From positions 11,940,221 through 12,004,220 of the forward strand of contig OX387192.1 of assembly GCA_947561395.2 (NCBI GenBank): a DNA stretch of 64,000 nt. Direction: 5' to 3'. Within the stretch, counting starts at the first letter, position 1. The number at the start of each line of letters is the position of its first letter. This DNA is from Buxus sempervirens. Taxonomy: Eukaryota > Streptophyta > Magnoliopsida > Buxales > Buxaceae. The notes below the pieces were generated by a model, which worked only from the letters and a program-made list of their open reading frames with translations, did no database searches and was not told where the DNA came from. Position numbers and translations under genes: made by a program. This document shows positions 48,301 through 61,900 of this stretch, piece after piece.

Positions 48301-51300
48301 GAGATAAAGGGTCCTCTTGCCTCAATCCCCAAGAGGACTCAAACAATCCCACCACCAACCCATTTAAAATGAACGAAAATTGTACCTTACCAAGACACCC
48401 CTTTATCCACTTTCTCCATCTTTCTCCAAAGCGTTTCCACTCCAGCACTGAATCTAGGAATTGCCATTCAACCTTGTCATATGCCTTTTCTAAGTCCAAT
48501 TTACACAAGACTCTTGATTCCTCAGATCGAATCTTATCATCTACGCATTCATTAGCAATCAAAGAACAATCTAAAATCTGTCTTCCTTCAACAAAGGCAC
48601 TCTAAGAGACTCCTATGATATGAGGAGAACAACCTTTATCCTACGAGACAACACCTTCGCAATGATTTTATACAAGCTGGCGGTAAGTCAGATAGGCTTA
48701 GAATCTTTAATGCCAATTGCTCCTTGTTTTTTTGGGATTGAAACAAAAAAAGTTGCATTTGTGATCTTATGCACTATCCCATTTGAATAAAATTCACCAA
48801 AAACCTTCATGATCTCCTCTTTAATTATCTCCCAATTCATCTTATAAAATGCAATAGTAAAACCATCCAGCCCTGGAGCCTTGTCACCATCCATCTCCCA
48901 AATTGCCTCCCTCACCTCCTCTTCTTCAAATTCTCTTTCCATCTACAAATTCAACACATCACTCACTTTTGATTGACCACTTTCCTTCAAGCGGAATTTA
49001 AACTCTTGCTCTAATCTGTATAGCTGAGAATAGAAATCAACAAGAGTAGCCCCAATCTCCTCCATATCCTCTAACACTCTTCCATCCACTTCTAAGCGAT
49101 ACATAGCATTTTTGCATTTCCTCCCATTTGCAATCTTATGGAAGAAAGCCGTATTCCCATCTCCCTCCTTCAACCAAGACACCCTGGATTTCTGTCTCCA
49201 AGAGATTTCCTCAAACCTCAATATCTCCTCTAATGTTTCCTTAATTTCTAATCGCCTTACTCTATCTGCTGGTGTCCATGATTCATTCCTTCCCTTCTAT
49301 AAATACTTGCCAAGTCCTCAAGAGCCTCTTTTTTCTTTCTCTCCAACCTTCCAAAACTTCCATTATTCCATTTCTTTATATTCTTTTTCACTTCCTTCAA
49401 TCCCTTCATAACCCTAAACCCAACCCAACCTTCTATACTTTCCAGCCCTCTAGACCACCACTCCTTCACCAAATCACCAAACCCAAGGACTTCCAGCCAC
49501 ATGTTCTCAAACCGGAAAGGGGCTGGACCACTCTTCATATGCTCATTTGACACCAATAATGGGCTATGATCAAAGATAGGTCTAGGACGAATGAACTGAC
49601 TCATAAAGGGAAAATGGGCATCCCAACTTCTAGAAGCAAGACATCTATCTAGCCCAGAGCATAGGGGAGAAACCTGAAAAATAGACCATTTGAACGAGTC
49701 CCCAACTAAAGGATAATCAAAGAGTTTGCATTGTTGAATCCAGCTTGAAAAATCTCTTCTACTTCTGGTCACTCTAGATCTAGTCTTATTGGTCTCGCGA
49801 GAATATCTGTAGACATTGAAAACTCCTACCACCACCCACGGGACGCCTGACCCCGGATACCTTTGACTCAATTCCTACCACAAATTTACAAGGCCCATAC
49901 ACTGCCGACAACATCCAAGAAAAGACATCATGTCTAGAACTAAACTTAATCAACACAGAGAATTCTCCTATTTGAACCTCGGAACCTTGAAGAACAACCG
50001 AGTCCCACATCACAAGAATACCAGCAGATCTTCCACTAGATGGTAAATCAGCCCACTCAATTCCCCTTGCGCTCCACAGACGCCTAATCAACCCCCATTA
50101 ACCGATTGAAGTTTAGATTCCACTAATACCATGATCTCTAGCCGCCACCGACCACATAAATCCCTTACAACCCTTTTTTTTCCTTCCCTCTAACTCCCTA
50201 AATATTCCATGACGCAATCTTGATAACACACAATCGTTCCCCTCACCTATTCTACACCTAAAACGTTCTACAGCCGACACCACAGAAATCCGCTCACCTT
50301 TTGAGTTCACAGATTCCTCAATAACATCCTCCAAGAAAAACCTAACCCTATCCCAAACACCAACCTCCTGATCCCCATCAGAACTTATCTCCTCTAATCC
50401 CATGGCAACATCTGCCTCCCAGAAGTCATCATCCCCCTCTAAATCCCGCGGCATACCAGCATGAGCAAAACTCATTGAAGCACCAGGGACAGCCCCCTCA
50501 CTAGAAGGAGAAGTTAATAAATGGCACTTAATGGAAGGGCTAAAATCAGGATCCATACCTGAGGACAACCAGCTGTTTTTAGAAGGCGACTCAGAAGTTC
50601 GAGGAAGGGAACAAAATTGGCGAAGAAAGACCAGAACCACCAAACATCTGACGACCCTCAAACCTAGAAGCCCCACAAGACTCAAGATCTAACCTCCGTC
50701 CGCCCTCGATTGGATTTGATGCAGAGGAGGAGAGTCAGTGGCCTTACTTTTTTCTTTCCTTTGGGGGAATAAACTTTCCACTTCTCTTGCACCTGCGTCC
50801 TATCTTCATTTCTCACAATCGCACCCTCTTCACTCCTCTTTGAAATCTGCGACGGAGAACCTTGAATAGGAGATCTTCCCTCCACACCTTCCACTTCACC
50901 AGAAAAACATACACGAGATGGCGATACCACACCAGGAGAGACAGCGGCGACAGCGACAACCTTTGGCTCCTTCCTCATAGCAGTGATATTCGATTCCAAA
51001 CGTGAAAAAACATCCTTCGCCTTGGAGTCCTCCTTGCTTAGCAGACGACACAACACCTCCACCCAACTTTCGATTTGCCTCTTCCATATCTCCATTGCAT
51101 CCTCACCTCCGCCCCCCAACGAAGTTCCTGCATTACGATTCCAAGACTGATTGCCACGAAGGGAATTCTGGAGCTCTTCTCGATCGCCTAATGACCCCTT
51201 TTCCATCACGAAATTGCCCACGTCGCCTTCAGGGTGACTCGACAACTTCGCCAGGCCTCTACTGCCGGGAGCCACTGGGAACACCTCCTTCGCCTTCTTC

Positions 51301-52870
51301 GATTGAGAGCTCAGATTTGTTCTAACGCCATTTGGGCTTCGATGAGATGAACTCGACAGCTCATTACTTCTCTTTCTTTGTGGGCCAAAAGACTCAAGTC
51401 CAATTGCTGAATTAGGATCATTAAATGACCTGGGTCTTGGAACTGCTCCAAACAAAGCCCCCATTTCAAATCCACCTGACAACCCGCCTTGCGGATTTGA
51501 ATTTTGAAAAACATTCTACATCGTCTTCTCCGGCAAGCCACCACCGACGACCTCACTGAAAGATTTTCCATCCCTACATCCGTCTCAACCCACCTTCTCC
51601 AACAAAAAAAATAGCATAATTTCCAATAGAACATCATGAACTTCCTGACCATCCCATACATCTACTGAACTTGGAACTTTTCTGTGCAGCTCTTCTTTCA
51701 ATCTGATCGAAAAACCACCCACCATAGAGCCAGAAATATCTACGAACCCAACTCCTTTATTCCAACACATGCATCTCCAATAGCTCTGAAAGCTGCTGGA
51801 GACCAAAGGTGAATAGGTAATCCCATCACCACCACCAAAACACCTCCTGAACAAGCCTTATCAGCAGCTGCAGCAAACCCAGATGGCCACCTAGAAACAG
51901 AAATGTGATCACCGCTCCTTCCTCCTGCTAGTGCTACCACCCTATCAAATTCCTCCTCGGATTGCATGAATACCACTGCGGCAGAAGGGGAGATAGGAAT
52001 AAAAGCTTTTTGATGATCCAAATGTAAACCTTTGATTTTCTCTGAAATAGTCTTCTCCCAATTCATAACTGGATCAGATGCCTCACAGAGAATTGGAAAA
52101 TGCCAACAATTTTCCAACGGAACCGTAGCTTGAATAATGGATATTCTCAACGCACGACCCACCTCTACACTTCCAGAAACAGTGACATTCCTTCTCAACC
52201 ATTTGCTTCCGATACACTCTACTCTAATCTCCTTCGGAAACTATCGTGGCTTTGAATCATACTCCCATAGAATCATGGTTCAAAGTATCGTATCGACGTG
52301 CCGTATCGGATGATCCAAAAATGGAAACGTATCGAGGATACGCACGGATACGCATGGATACGCACGGATACGCACTAAAACGGTGGATACGCATAAAAGA
52401 TAGTGGATACATGAAACAAAACATATCTTGATAGAAAGATAAGTCAAAAATATGACAAATAAACATATTTCTGACATCATAGGTCTACACAAAGAATATT
52501 TATGTATTATGGAAACAAATCAACATATATGCAAAAAGACTTTAAGAAATTTAATAAAAAATAAATAAAAGCCATAATATGCTAAATAAACAAATAAATA
52601 GAGTAAGAAAGGTTATTGTGCATACCAATTTAAAATTTAATATTAGAGTAATAATTATGATATATTATTATTAATAATTTCAAGGAATATATTCTTAATA
52701 ATAAATGTATATATACGTGTTTGTAAATAATAAAAAAATATTTTTTACAATTATGTATGTAGATTAAATATAATTATCTAATACTATATTATATATGTGT
52801 GTACATAAGAATAAAATTTGTATAACTTTTTACCACTCAAATATTTTCTTGTATGTAAAATATAATTTTC

Positions 52871-52928
<58 letters not shown>

Positions 52929-55900
52929 CATACATATATATTTATAATTTTTCAATTTATATATTTATAATTAATTTTATCTTTATATATAAAATATAAC
53001 ATTTAATATAGAAAACATTTTTATAAATTTTATTCAAGTTGACTTGTATAGAAAACATTTTTATGAGTTGATGTTTCTCCTTCCAAAAAAAATAAAATTC
53101 AAGTCGACTTCAACTCCGGAGGAACTGGCGACTCCGATTCGAGGAAACAGAGGAGGCGACGGCGGCAAAACCAGGTACGCCACCCATCCCTCTGCTCTCT
53201 TGCTCTCTCTCCCTCTGTTACTATCGCTCTCTCTCCCTCTGTTACTATCGCTCTCTCTCCCTCTGTTACTCTCGCTCTCCCTCTGTTACTCTCCCTTTGT
53301 TACTCTCGCTCTCTCTCCCTCTGTTACGGTCTCTCTCCCTCTCTTTCTCTCGCTGTCTCTTGCTCTCTCTCTCGTTCCCTTTCTCTCGCTATAGCTTGCT
53401 CTCTCCCTGTCTCTAGCTCTTTCTCTCTCCCTCTCTGTCTCTCGCTCCCTCTCGCTCCCTTTCTCTCCCTCTCGCTCTCGCTCGCTCTCTCTCCCTCTCT
53501 GTCTCTCGCTCGCCCTTTCTGTCTCTTGCTCTCTCTCACTCTCTGTCTCTCACTCTCCCTTTCTTTCTCTTGCTCTCTCTCACTCTCTGTCTCTCGCTCT
53601 CCCTTTCTGTCTCTTGCTCTCTCTCGCTCTCCCTCCCTTTCTCTCGTTCTCTTTCCCTCACTCTCTCTCTTGTTCTCAGTCTCTCGCTCTCTCTCGTTCA
53701 AGATACAGGTCGAGACGACCTGTACTTGAAACTGTATGGTGTATCGTGCCGTTAGGCACGATACACGAAACGTATCGCGCGTATCGCGCGATACGGCACG
53801 ATAATTTAAACCCTGCATAGAATGAACTCTTACCCATCTAAATCATTTTCCTTTGGTAGGATAACCATCACCTTCTGATTCCCCTGTGAAAATAGCGACA
53901 ACTACAAGAACCTTCCTCTCCTGTTGGATTTAAGATCCAACACCAGAACTCCTTTCCTCAGCCGGCAAAAACCCAAACATCCCAAGGATTCCTTAACCTA
54001 GAACCTCCAAATTTTAGAGCACAACCAATCTACTCCATGGTTCTCCAACACAAAAACCTCTGAGAACCGAGAACACTTCTACAACAGACAAATCTCCATG
54101 CCATCCCTTCCTCGGCGTCTTTCAAATGAGAAGGATTTGTAACCCAAACGAACCTCTCTGCAATCCTTTGAACGTTGAGAAAAGCCCCCAATTGATGGCA
54201 TTCATCCCCGTCGCTGGCACGCCACACAGTCAGTTCACCTCACAGCCAAAAGCCAAGTATCTCATCAATGTCGCCAATCGTCAGTGCCGCATACTGTCTC
54301 TGCCATTGACCGTCGCCCACTTCGCAACACACAATGCACACTCATTGTTCACCTTCGCGAACACACGACGCACATCACCAACGCACAACGCACGTGTAAT
54401 ACCCTAACCCTGATTAATTATTAATTATTAAGTTTATTGATTAAATTGGACTTATTAGACTAATTAAGTACCTGTACTACGAAGATGAGGTGAATGTAGA
54501 TCATGCCTGAGAATTTGGGAAAGCAAATTGAAGTCTATTGAAGGTTACTAAGGTAAGTTTAATTAAGGTTATGTCTAAATTTAAATTGGCTAAGATACCT
54601 TCCAAGTAGTTCTAGTGAAGTAGGAATCAAATTCTAAAAATTTGAAGTAAAGTGTGAAAAATTAGCCTTAACGAGCAGACCTTGAATCATGCGTTTATTA
54701 CGCGTTGAGTAAACTCTCGAACAAAATCCCTGTCACGTGCAAATCACGTGTGCGTGTTGAGTTAATTCCGCAGGACCCGTTTGTTAAAAGTTCAATGCTC
54801 AAGCGTCCAAGTTCGCGCGTTCAATACAAAATTTCCAAATTTACTACTTTATACACAGATTTGAATTGCAATACTCCTAGATCTTTCTTAAACCCTCATT
54901 AACACCAATTTGGGCTAAGTATACCAAAGACACACACCCAAGTAAACCTAGAGTACCCCCCAAGTACACCTAAGGCACACCCCCAAGTAAACCTAAAGTA
55001 CCCCCAAGTATAACTAAGGTACCCCCATCGTATACCTAAGGTATTCTCCAAGTATACCTAAAGTACTCTCTTGTATACCTAAGGTACCCTTCTTGTATAA
55101 CTAAGGTATCTCCCTTGTATAACTAAGGTACCCCCCCAAGTATACTTAAGGTATCCCCCATGTAAACTTCAGGTATCCTCCCAAGTATACTTAAGGTACC
55201 CCCCTTGTCTACCTAAGGTACACCCCTAGTCTACCTAAGATACCCCCCTTGAATACCTAAGGTACCCCCAAATATAAATAAAGTCCCCTCCCCCTTGAGC
55301 AACTAAGGTGCACCCTTAAGTAAGCCTAAGGTAACCTCCAAATAATACCAAGGTACCCCTCCAAATAACACTAAGGTACGTCCACATAACACTAAGGTAC
55401 CCCCTTGATAACCCTTAGGTACACCCCAAGGGTTTAGTTGGAATAAAGGCCTTTTTGAGGGGCAAGTTTGAAAGACCAAAAAGAAGGGCATATAAAACAA
55501 TGCCTTAGCTAAATTTTCTAAGTGTTGAACCGCTTCTTGTATTGGATGTTTACAACAAAGGAGAGAGTGTGTTGAGGATTGATGAAAGCTTGAAGAAGGA
55601 GGAAAAGGAGGGAGACTGAAGGGAAGTTGAGCTTCTACATTGAACAGGTAAGTAGCAAATCCTTCCAACCAAAATGAGCTTATTAAATTCAGATTTTCTT
55701 CTCTAGGGTTTGATTGAGATGAGGAAAATGGATTACATGTTGTTTTTAGCTTCTAAACTTCATAGGGTTTTGGTTCTATATCATTTGTTGCTAGTTTTGC
55801 TAGTGATTTAACAAGGATTTCGACCTACATTGACCATGTTCGAACTTCTCGCAATCTACAACATGGATTTCATTTGGATTTGGTTTGAGTCATGGATTTG

Positions 55901-58900
55901 GTGTACTTTGTTTTAGTAAGGTTTTAAAGGTGTTTTGAGTTGATTTAGATGAGTTAGGTTTGGTCCCACATGAACTATGAGGTTTGGGAAATGATTTGGA
56001 AGAATTTGGTGTTGAAAAATGAGCTGAAAATCACCCTCTGTCTGAGCCAGCGATTAATCTGCAAAATAGGTGATTAATCGTGAGCCCAAAAACCCAGAAA
56101 ACATACTCCCCAGAATTCAAATTGCAACTTAGGATTAATTGCCGACCTAGTCACCAGTACAATTTTTGACAGTCTTTCACTCTTTACAACACCTTTACAA
56201 CCCCTTCCCCAAACAACCTATACTCCCTCTACAATACCCTTATTTATCTGAAAGACCTAATTTCTTATCAATAAAAAGTCAATTTTTTGATTTGTGCCTA
56301 AAATCCAATTTTGCCCAATTTTTAGGATAAACTACTTCCTGGGTTTGATGCCCAAATGGATATTTTGGAAGCCCATAAAATTATAGAAAAATATTCAATC
56401 CTTCATTAGACTACAATTAAAATTTGGGCTCGAAACTCCAAGTAGATTTGACTAAGAAAATCATATATTGAAAAATTCAATGTTTTTAACCATACTTGGA
56501 ATATTTTACAAGGTCAAAAACTTTTTGTCTCAGAATCCATTAATTTTTTGTATGGTGATTTTATTTTGAATTCCAAGACTATTCCACTCATTAAATCTGC
56601 ATTTTGTGGACTTCATGGCATTAGTTTTGCTTTGAATTGGATTTGCGAAAGTAAAGTTGACAATTTTTATGTGATTTGCAAAGGCTCTTGGCCTATGGTT
56701 TGATTGACGACAGATGGGGAATTCCGCTTGGTCTCGGTTGATTTGGTAGTGGATGGGAAATTCCACTTGGCATATGATATGGTTTGGCAGTGGATGGGGA
56801 ATTCCACTTGGCCCTAGTTTGTACACTGAAGAAACTGATTTAAATGGTTTGGTTTTAAGTTGTGAGTCGTCTAATTGGGCATTGTACTTGGTGTGGATCC
56901 ATAGTAAGTCTAGTCAGTGTGTTAGTGTTGGCTTGTTAGTTTTAATGACCTCCTCCATACTGATTTTCTTTATGAAGTATTAGTGAGGCCCTCTTGGCAC
57001 ATAGAGGAGCTGCGGCAACCCTTTCGCCGTGGGGTATCGGCGGGAGGCCATGCTTGGGTTGTTACTTGCCAGCCCGTATGTGGGTGTTCCACTTGCTGAG
57101 TTGTCCCTAGCTAGGCTTTTCTTTGTAAGTCGTGTAGGTGGCAAATGGATAGTGATCATTAATCTAATTTTTTTTTTATGAGTAATGAAGAATATATTAT
57201 AAATAAAGGATATAGAGAATACAATTTAAAGTAGGGGACCCGTGAGAAATGGGAGCACTAGAGAACCTACAACTATTAAAGAGATGAGAAACAACAAGTA
57301 TGCCAATCCCTAACAATCTCTTATATGCCCAATCCACTAAACTCAGGCCGGACTTACATGCCAATCCCTAACAATCATTAATCTAATTTACAGAGACGTT
57401 AATCCACGAGTCCTACCAAGACATGCTTGCATTGTATGATCGTGTTTATCGAACTGATTTCATGTGTTATCCAACTGAGATACTTTGACTTGAGTTTTAC
57501 ACTTTATATTTGAAAGTATTATCACGATGTTATAGAATTTCATAAACTGTTTCTATTCATGCATGTTTACTGCTTATTGGGACTTTAATCTCGCACGTGT
57601 TTTGTTTTACCGGTTTTGTTTTCAAATCCTCCTGGTGAGCTCTGTACTGGGGCAAAGATTGAGGGGGAGCCTAAGTATAGGCCTGAGGACTACTACCACC
57701 CATTGTAGGGTTCTCCTTGTGATATTTGTATTTAGTTTTTGGGAACTATAAATGGGATATGTAAATATTCTTTTTGAACTTATACACTTGGGAGATTACT
57801 TTTAGATTCTGACTCTTATATGTGCTGATGTAAAGAGGAAGAGTAAGCCCTTTAGTTGCTTTTTGTATCATCACACAGGTACCATATTTTTTTGAGGTTG
57901 TCTATATATGTGATTTTTGCTAGATGTAAACTTTTATCCCATGCTTCTTATGCTTTATGCACTCTGATAATTACTCTATAATTGCCCTTGATTGTATCAA
58001 TTAGGTTCTTGTGGGCCCATAAATAGGGCTCGGGGACAGGTTGTGCCTATAAGGGGCAGACTTGGTTCCGGGGTGCTACAGCACATCATTGCCGTCACCT
58101 TTGCTCGTTGTTTGCCATTGCTCGTCATTCGCCTTCGTTTTCCTTTTCCTTCTACCAATGAGGAGTCTTAGTTTCACGATGCCATTCAAGACAATAGTAT
58201 GAAATCCAATGATCAAACACCAACAAGGGATCCATCATTTTCATAGTACCAAAGACGACAAGGAAAGCAAAGGCGGCAGAATATGAGAGAAGATGATATA
58301 GAATCTATTATTGAAGGCCTTGGCTCTATAGATGTTGGGTCGATGACCCCATCACATTGATATCTGGGGCAGGGAGACTTTTATGGTAGACCATATGGAT
58401 ATAGCTATGCATTGAACCATATGGCAGCTACTATTCGGGGCAGCTCAAGTAGCGATACTATCATAATTACTAGATTGACAACCAAGGCATTCTAAGACCT
58501 CACGTAGCTTATGTGCAGCCTACAAATAGCTATCGTTGATTTGGGAGTATTGGTACCTTTACCACAGCCTCAAAGCTAGATATTTTTTGTTTTGAAAGTA
58601 TACTATGATGAGTTCCCCCCAATTAGTCCCATATTTGAGATGGATCAGGATGAGTACAAGTTATATGTTTTATTAGTGTAAAATGCCTAACATATCCTAT
58701 ATGACAAGGGATCAATATTGCTAGTTTGTTGAAGACATGATTGCATCAGATATCCAACCATAGGCTTCTATTTGTTAGTTTAGTGGACTTTGGAGTGTTC
58801 TTTCCCATTTGGGTTATCTATGATGTCTTTATTTTGTAATGCGTATGATGAAGTGATAAAAGTGCATGATCAAGCACTTTCAATGAAGAGAAAAATAGAG

Positions 58901-61900
58901 AAAATTCCCTTAAAAGTGCTTAATTATGCAATAGAATGTACATGAGAGCCTAAGCATTAAATTGGAATTATTTTGGGATTAGTTAGTTTAAATGAATTGG
59001 AATTTGGTTGCAACATATCAGATGGCATACTCATAGGCATTCTACATTACCATTGCATCATATCAAAGTCAATAAAAAATTAACTTTTTTAACTATCACC
59101 AACACTAACATGATACGTTTTTTGCAGGGTTAAAATGGGGAAGTTAAACTTCAACGACCATTGCTATTCATGGCTGAGTTGGCTAACAGCATCTTAGAAG
59201 TTGTCGGGGATGGACCAATGGAGGAAGAAGGTGCTGAACGACAGCAGCAAGGAGATCAGGAGGATTTGGAACAAAGGAAGAGAGCATTCGGATAGGTTTT
59301 AGGCAATTTTAGTTTTCCGTTTTCTTCTTGACTTTTCTTTGCTGTGTTTTTCATTTTTTTTTTTCTGGAGCTTGGTTTGGTCGAACAGATCAGAACCTTC
59401 TTCATGACTGAGTAAATTCGTCCCTAAGCTCAGATGGAGTCCTAATGCGGTTTGTAATCTCTGTTTTCATCAAACTCATATAGGTTAGCATTTTTGAACC
59501 TTCTGGAGTTCAAATCATTTCTCATTAATATGTTTGGATCTCTTCAAAGTAGTCTTCGATTCACCGTTGATAGTAGGCACATTGAATGATTGGATTATCA
59601 TTTGGGTTTTTCCCAATCAGCTGTGCAATCTAGATATGGTTGAATCCCATTAGGTAGCTTAGGTGGATAGTACTTGGGTTTTCAAGGGTGAATCATCCAA
59701 ATGCCTATGTCATGACTGATTTGGCATTCGTAGGAGAGAGTTTGAGAGTAAAGAGAGGTTCAATCCATGGAAGGGCAAGACCTGAAGCTTGGGTGTTTGA
59801 TTTTTTTTTTCTTACAACAATTTACTCTCTTAATTTTTAAATTGCTTTTGAATTTAGCATTTTCTTTCCCTTAATTTTTGTTAAGTAATCTCAATTTCCT
59901 TCATGCAAATTTTAGGAATCTAATATGGAATTTTCCTAGCATGCTTATCTTATATCCAACTCTTTCCTAGTGCGTAATTAGGTCAATTTATTTTGATTAA
60001 TTTTGTTCTTAGAATTAGGAGGTAGTTTAGTTTAATTTTGAGGTATATGTAGCATCTTGTTACTAGTTCATGTAGGTTCAGTTTCATTTTCTTTCTCTGA
60101 TTTACTTAGTATCTTTAATCTTTCAATACTCATGGTTTACTTCTAATCATCGTGTCCCTGTGGAAGTCGACCTTGGGGCTCACCCAAATAATTCAACTTG
60201 ACACTTGGGAGCAACACTTTTGCGATCACATCAGCATGTCTTATGTTGAGTTGTATTATTGTAAACAACTTCTATTATATTTTGTGAGATCATTGAATTC
60301 CTTTAAATTTGGTTCATTTTCTTTACACATATATTGAATTTTTGTAATTTATTTCACCTGAAAATTCTTAAACCTAATTTTTATTATTTTTTTGACTTTT
60401 TTAAATTGTTTGGCTTTGTTATAATTTTTTTGAATTTTTAAATTATTTTGGATTTCTCAGCACAACGGCACAAAATTTGCTATGTGCCGACGAAATTTCG
60501 GCAAAACAGCACATGCAATAACACAATGAATAATGTCTATACTCTATGTATAAATATAACTATGTATGCATGTATCATGTATGTATGTATATGTATATGT
60601 GTGCGTATTGTGTTCATTGAATTTATTATGTATACGTATCATTTATTATTTAATGACTGGACCATTAAATATAACATATTTTTAATACATATTTCATATA
60701 TTTTGTATGTAATAATTGGGTCATTTAATATCTTTTATTTAATGCAATAATATGGATATATATGATATGTGTGTATGAGATATATAATCCAATGGCCCCT
60801 CCTCCATTCCCCACGTCAGCCAAGACATAAGGCAAAAGTGGCCCCCTTCCTCTCTCTCTCTCTCTCTCTGCTCTCTCCACTAAATCTTTCCTCTCTTTTT
60901 CTCTACTTATCCAACCTATCCTCTCTCTCTCTGTGTAAAAATTTAGAGCAGGAGATCATTTTTGGTGAACAAAGGCAAGTACACGTCCCACAACTCCTCT
61001 CTCTCTCTCTCAACTCCCTTCACCTTTTTTCTTATTGATTCCAATGGCACCATTTGTTTGGCATCAAAATCGATGATATTTTAAGTTGCACAAGGCAAAA
61101 TATAACTTGTTCCGATTAAAATAAGAGGGTTTTAACCACCCAACGGAATCCACCCCATTTTAGAATCCACTGGAATTGGCAAATTTTTGTTGGCAGTGAA
61201 TTTTCACTGCCATTGGCAAAACTTTTCCGGAAGGGAATACACTGCCAATAGAAATATGCTAATGCTGAATAACTATCACATAAGTAATAATAAATACTTT
61301 CTCCACTCGCTCTTGGGTCTCTCATTTCCATGTTGATAAAGATTGTCCAGGTGTTCCATCTCCTTTCATCTCCCTTTGGAAATCAATTGCTCCTCATAGG
61401 GTGAAAATCTTTGTTTGGTTTGCACTGCTTTATAAGATAAATACTTGTGATATGCTCCAAAGGCAAAGACCATTTGTTGCCTTATCTCTGCACATTAGTG
61501 TGTTATGTTTTAAGCAAGAAGAATCTATTGATCATTTATTTTTATATTGCGAATTCTCACAACAAATCTGGTGGGATATTATGAGAAGATGTGATATTCA
61601 GTGGTGCTGTCCAAGAATGATGATTCAAATGATGGACCAATGGAGGATTTCCATTCTAGGAAGAAAGGGGAATGCACTGTATAAGTTATTACCTTATGCC
61701 ATTCTATGGGGAATTTGGAAAGAAAGAAATAAAAGGATTTTTGAAGAAACCAAGACATCATGGGAGGATGTTAGGGATTCCATTTTATTGTGGTGTGCTA
61801 CATGGGTTATGATCCTTCCTGAATTTTCTGGGTGTCTTATTACTAACATTTTGCTGCATTGGCCTATGGTGGATGAGTCTTGATGGTCTCACATGGTTTA

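Larger units (their letters stand above)
54395..58080 (+). mobile_element. 3,686-bp solo LTR, sister of 2631-6367
   Basis: Begins TGTAATACCCTAACCCTG and ends GGTTCCGGGGTGCTACA. Flanks GCACG (54390-54394) and GCACA (58081-58085) match at four of five. It shares the GGTACC minisatellite, the GGGGAATTCCACTTGGC repeat and a CATATAAAA box (55488) with the first solo LTR, in reverse orientation relative to it. AACAGGTAAGTAGC at 55644. Contains a LINE scrap at 57171. Confidence 0.9.
45958..58150 (-). mobile_element. Long L1-type LINE, degenerate, carrying two insertions
   Basis: 3' tail on the left (minus strand ATTACTCATCAAAAAATAAA, 45962-45981). Reading leftwards: 5' region 58150-53816 (holding a solo LTR), ORF1 52274-50682 with a DUF4283-like domain, endonuclease, RT, zinc-binding tail and RNase H. 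Stops and frameshifts throughout. Removing the hAT element (52274-53815) and the solo LTR (54395-58080) leaves about 7 kb, close to full length for plant L1. I found no clear target duplication; the borders are set by the flanking hAT sequence. Confidence 0.82.

Noticed and set aside
49112-49550. Plus-strand open frames over the LINE
   Set aside because: Antisense shadows of the endonuclease and linker region.
53324-53818. 164-codon Arg/Glu-rich open frame on the minus strand
   Set aside because: It is the translation of a CT microsatellite and the hAT end; no domain.
59160-59295. Glu/Gln-rich short frame
   Set aside because: No motif, no splice context and no family; could be transposon remains.
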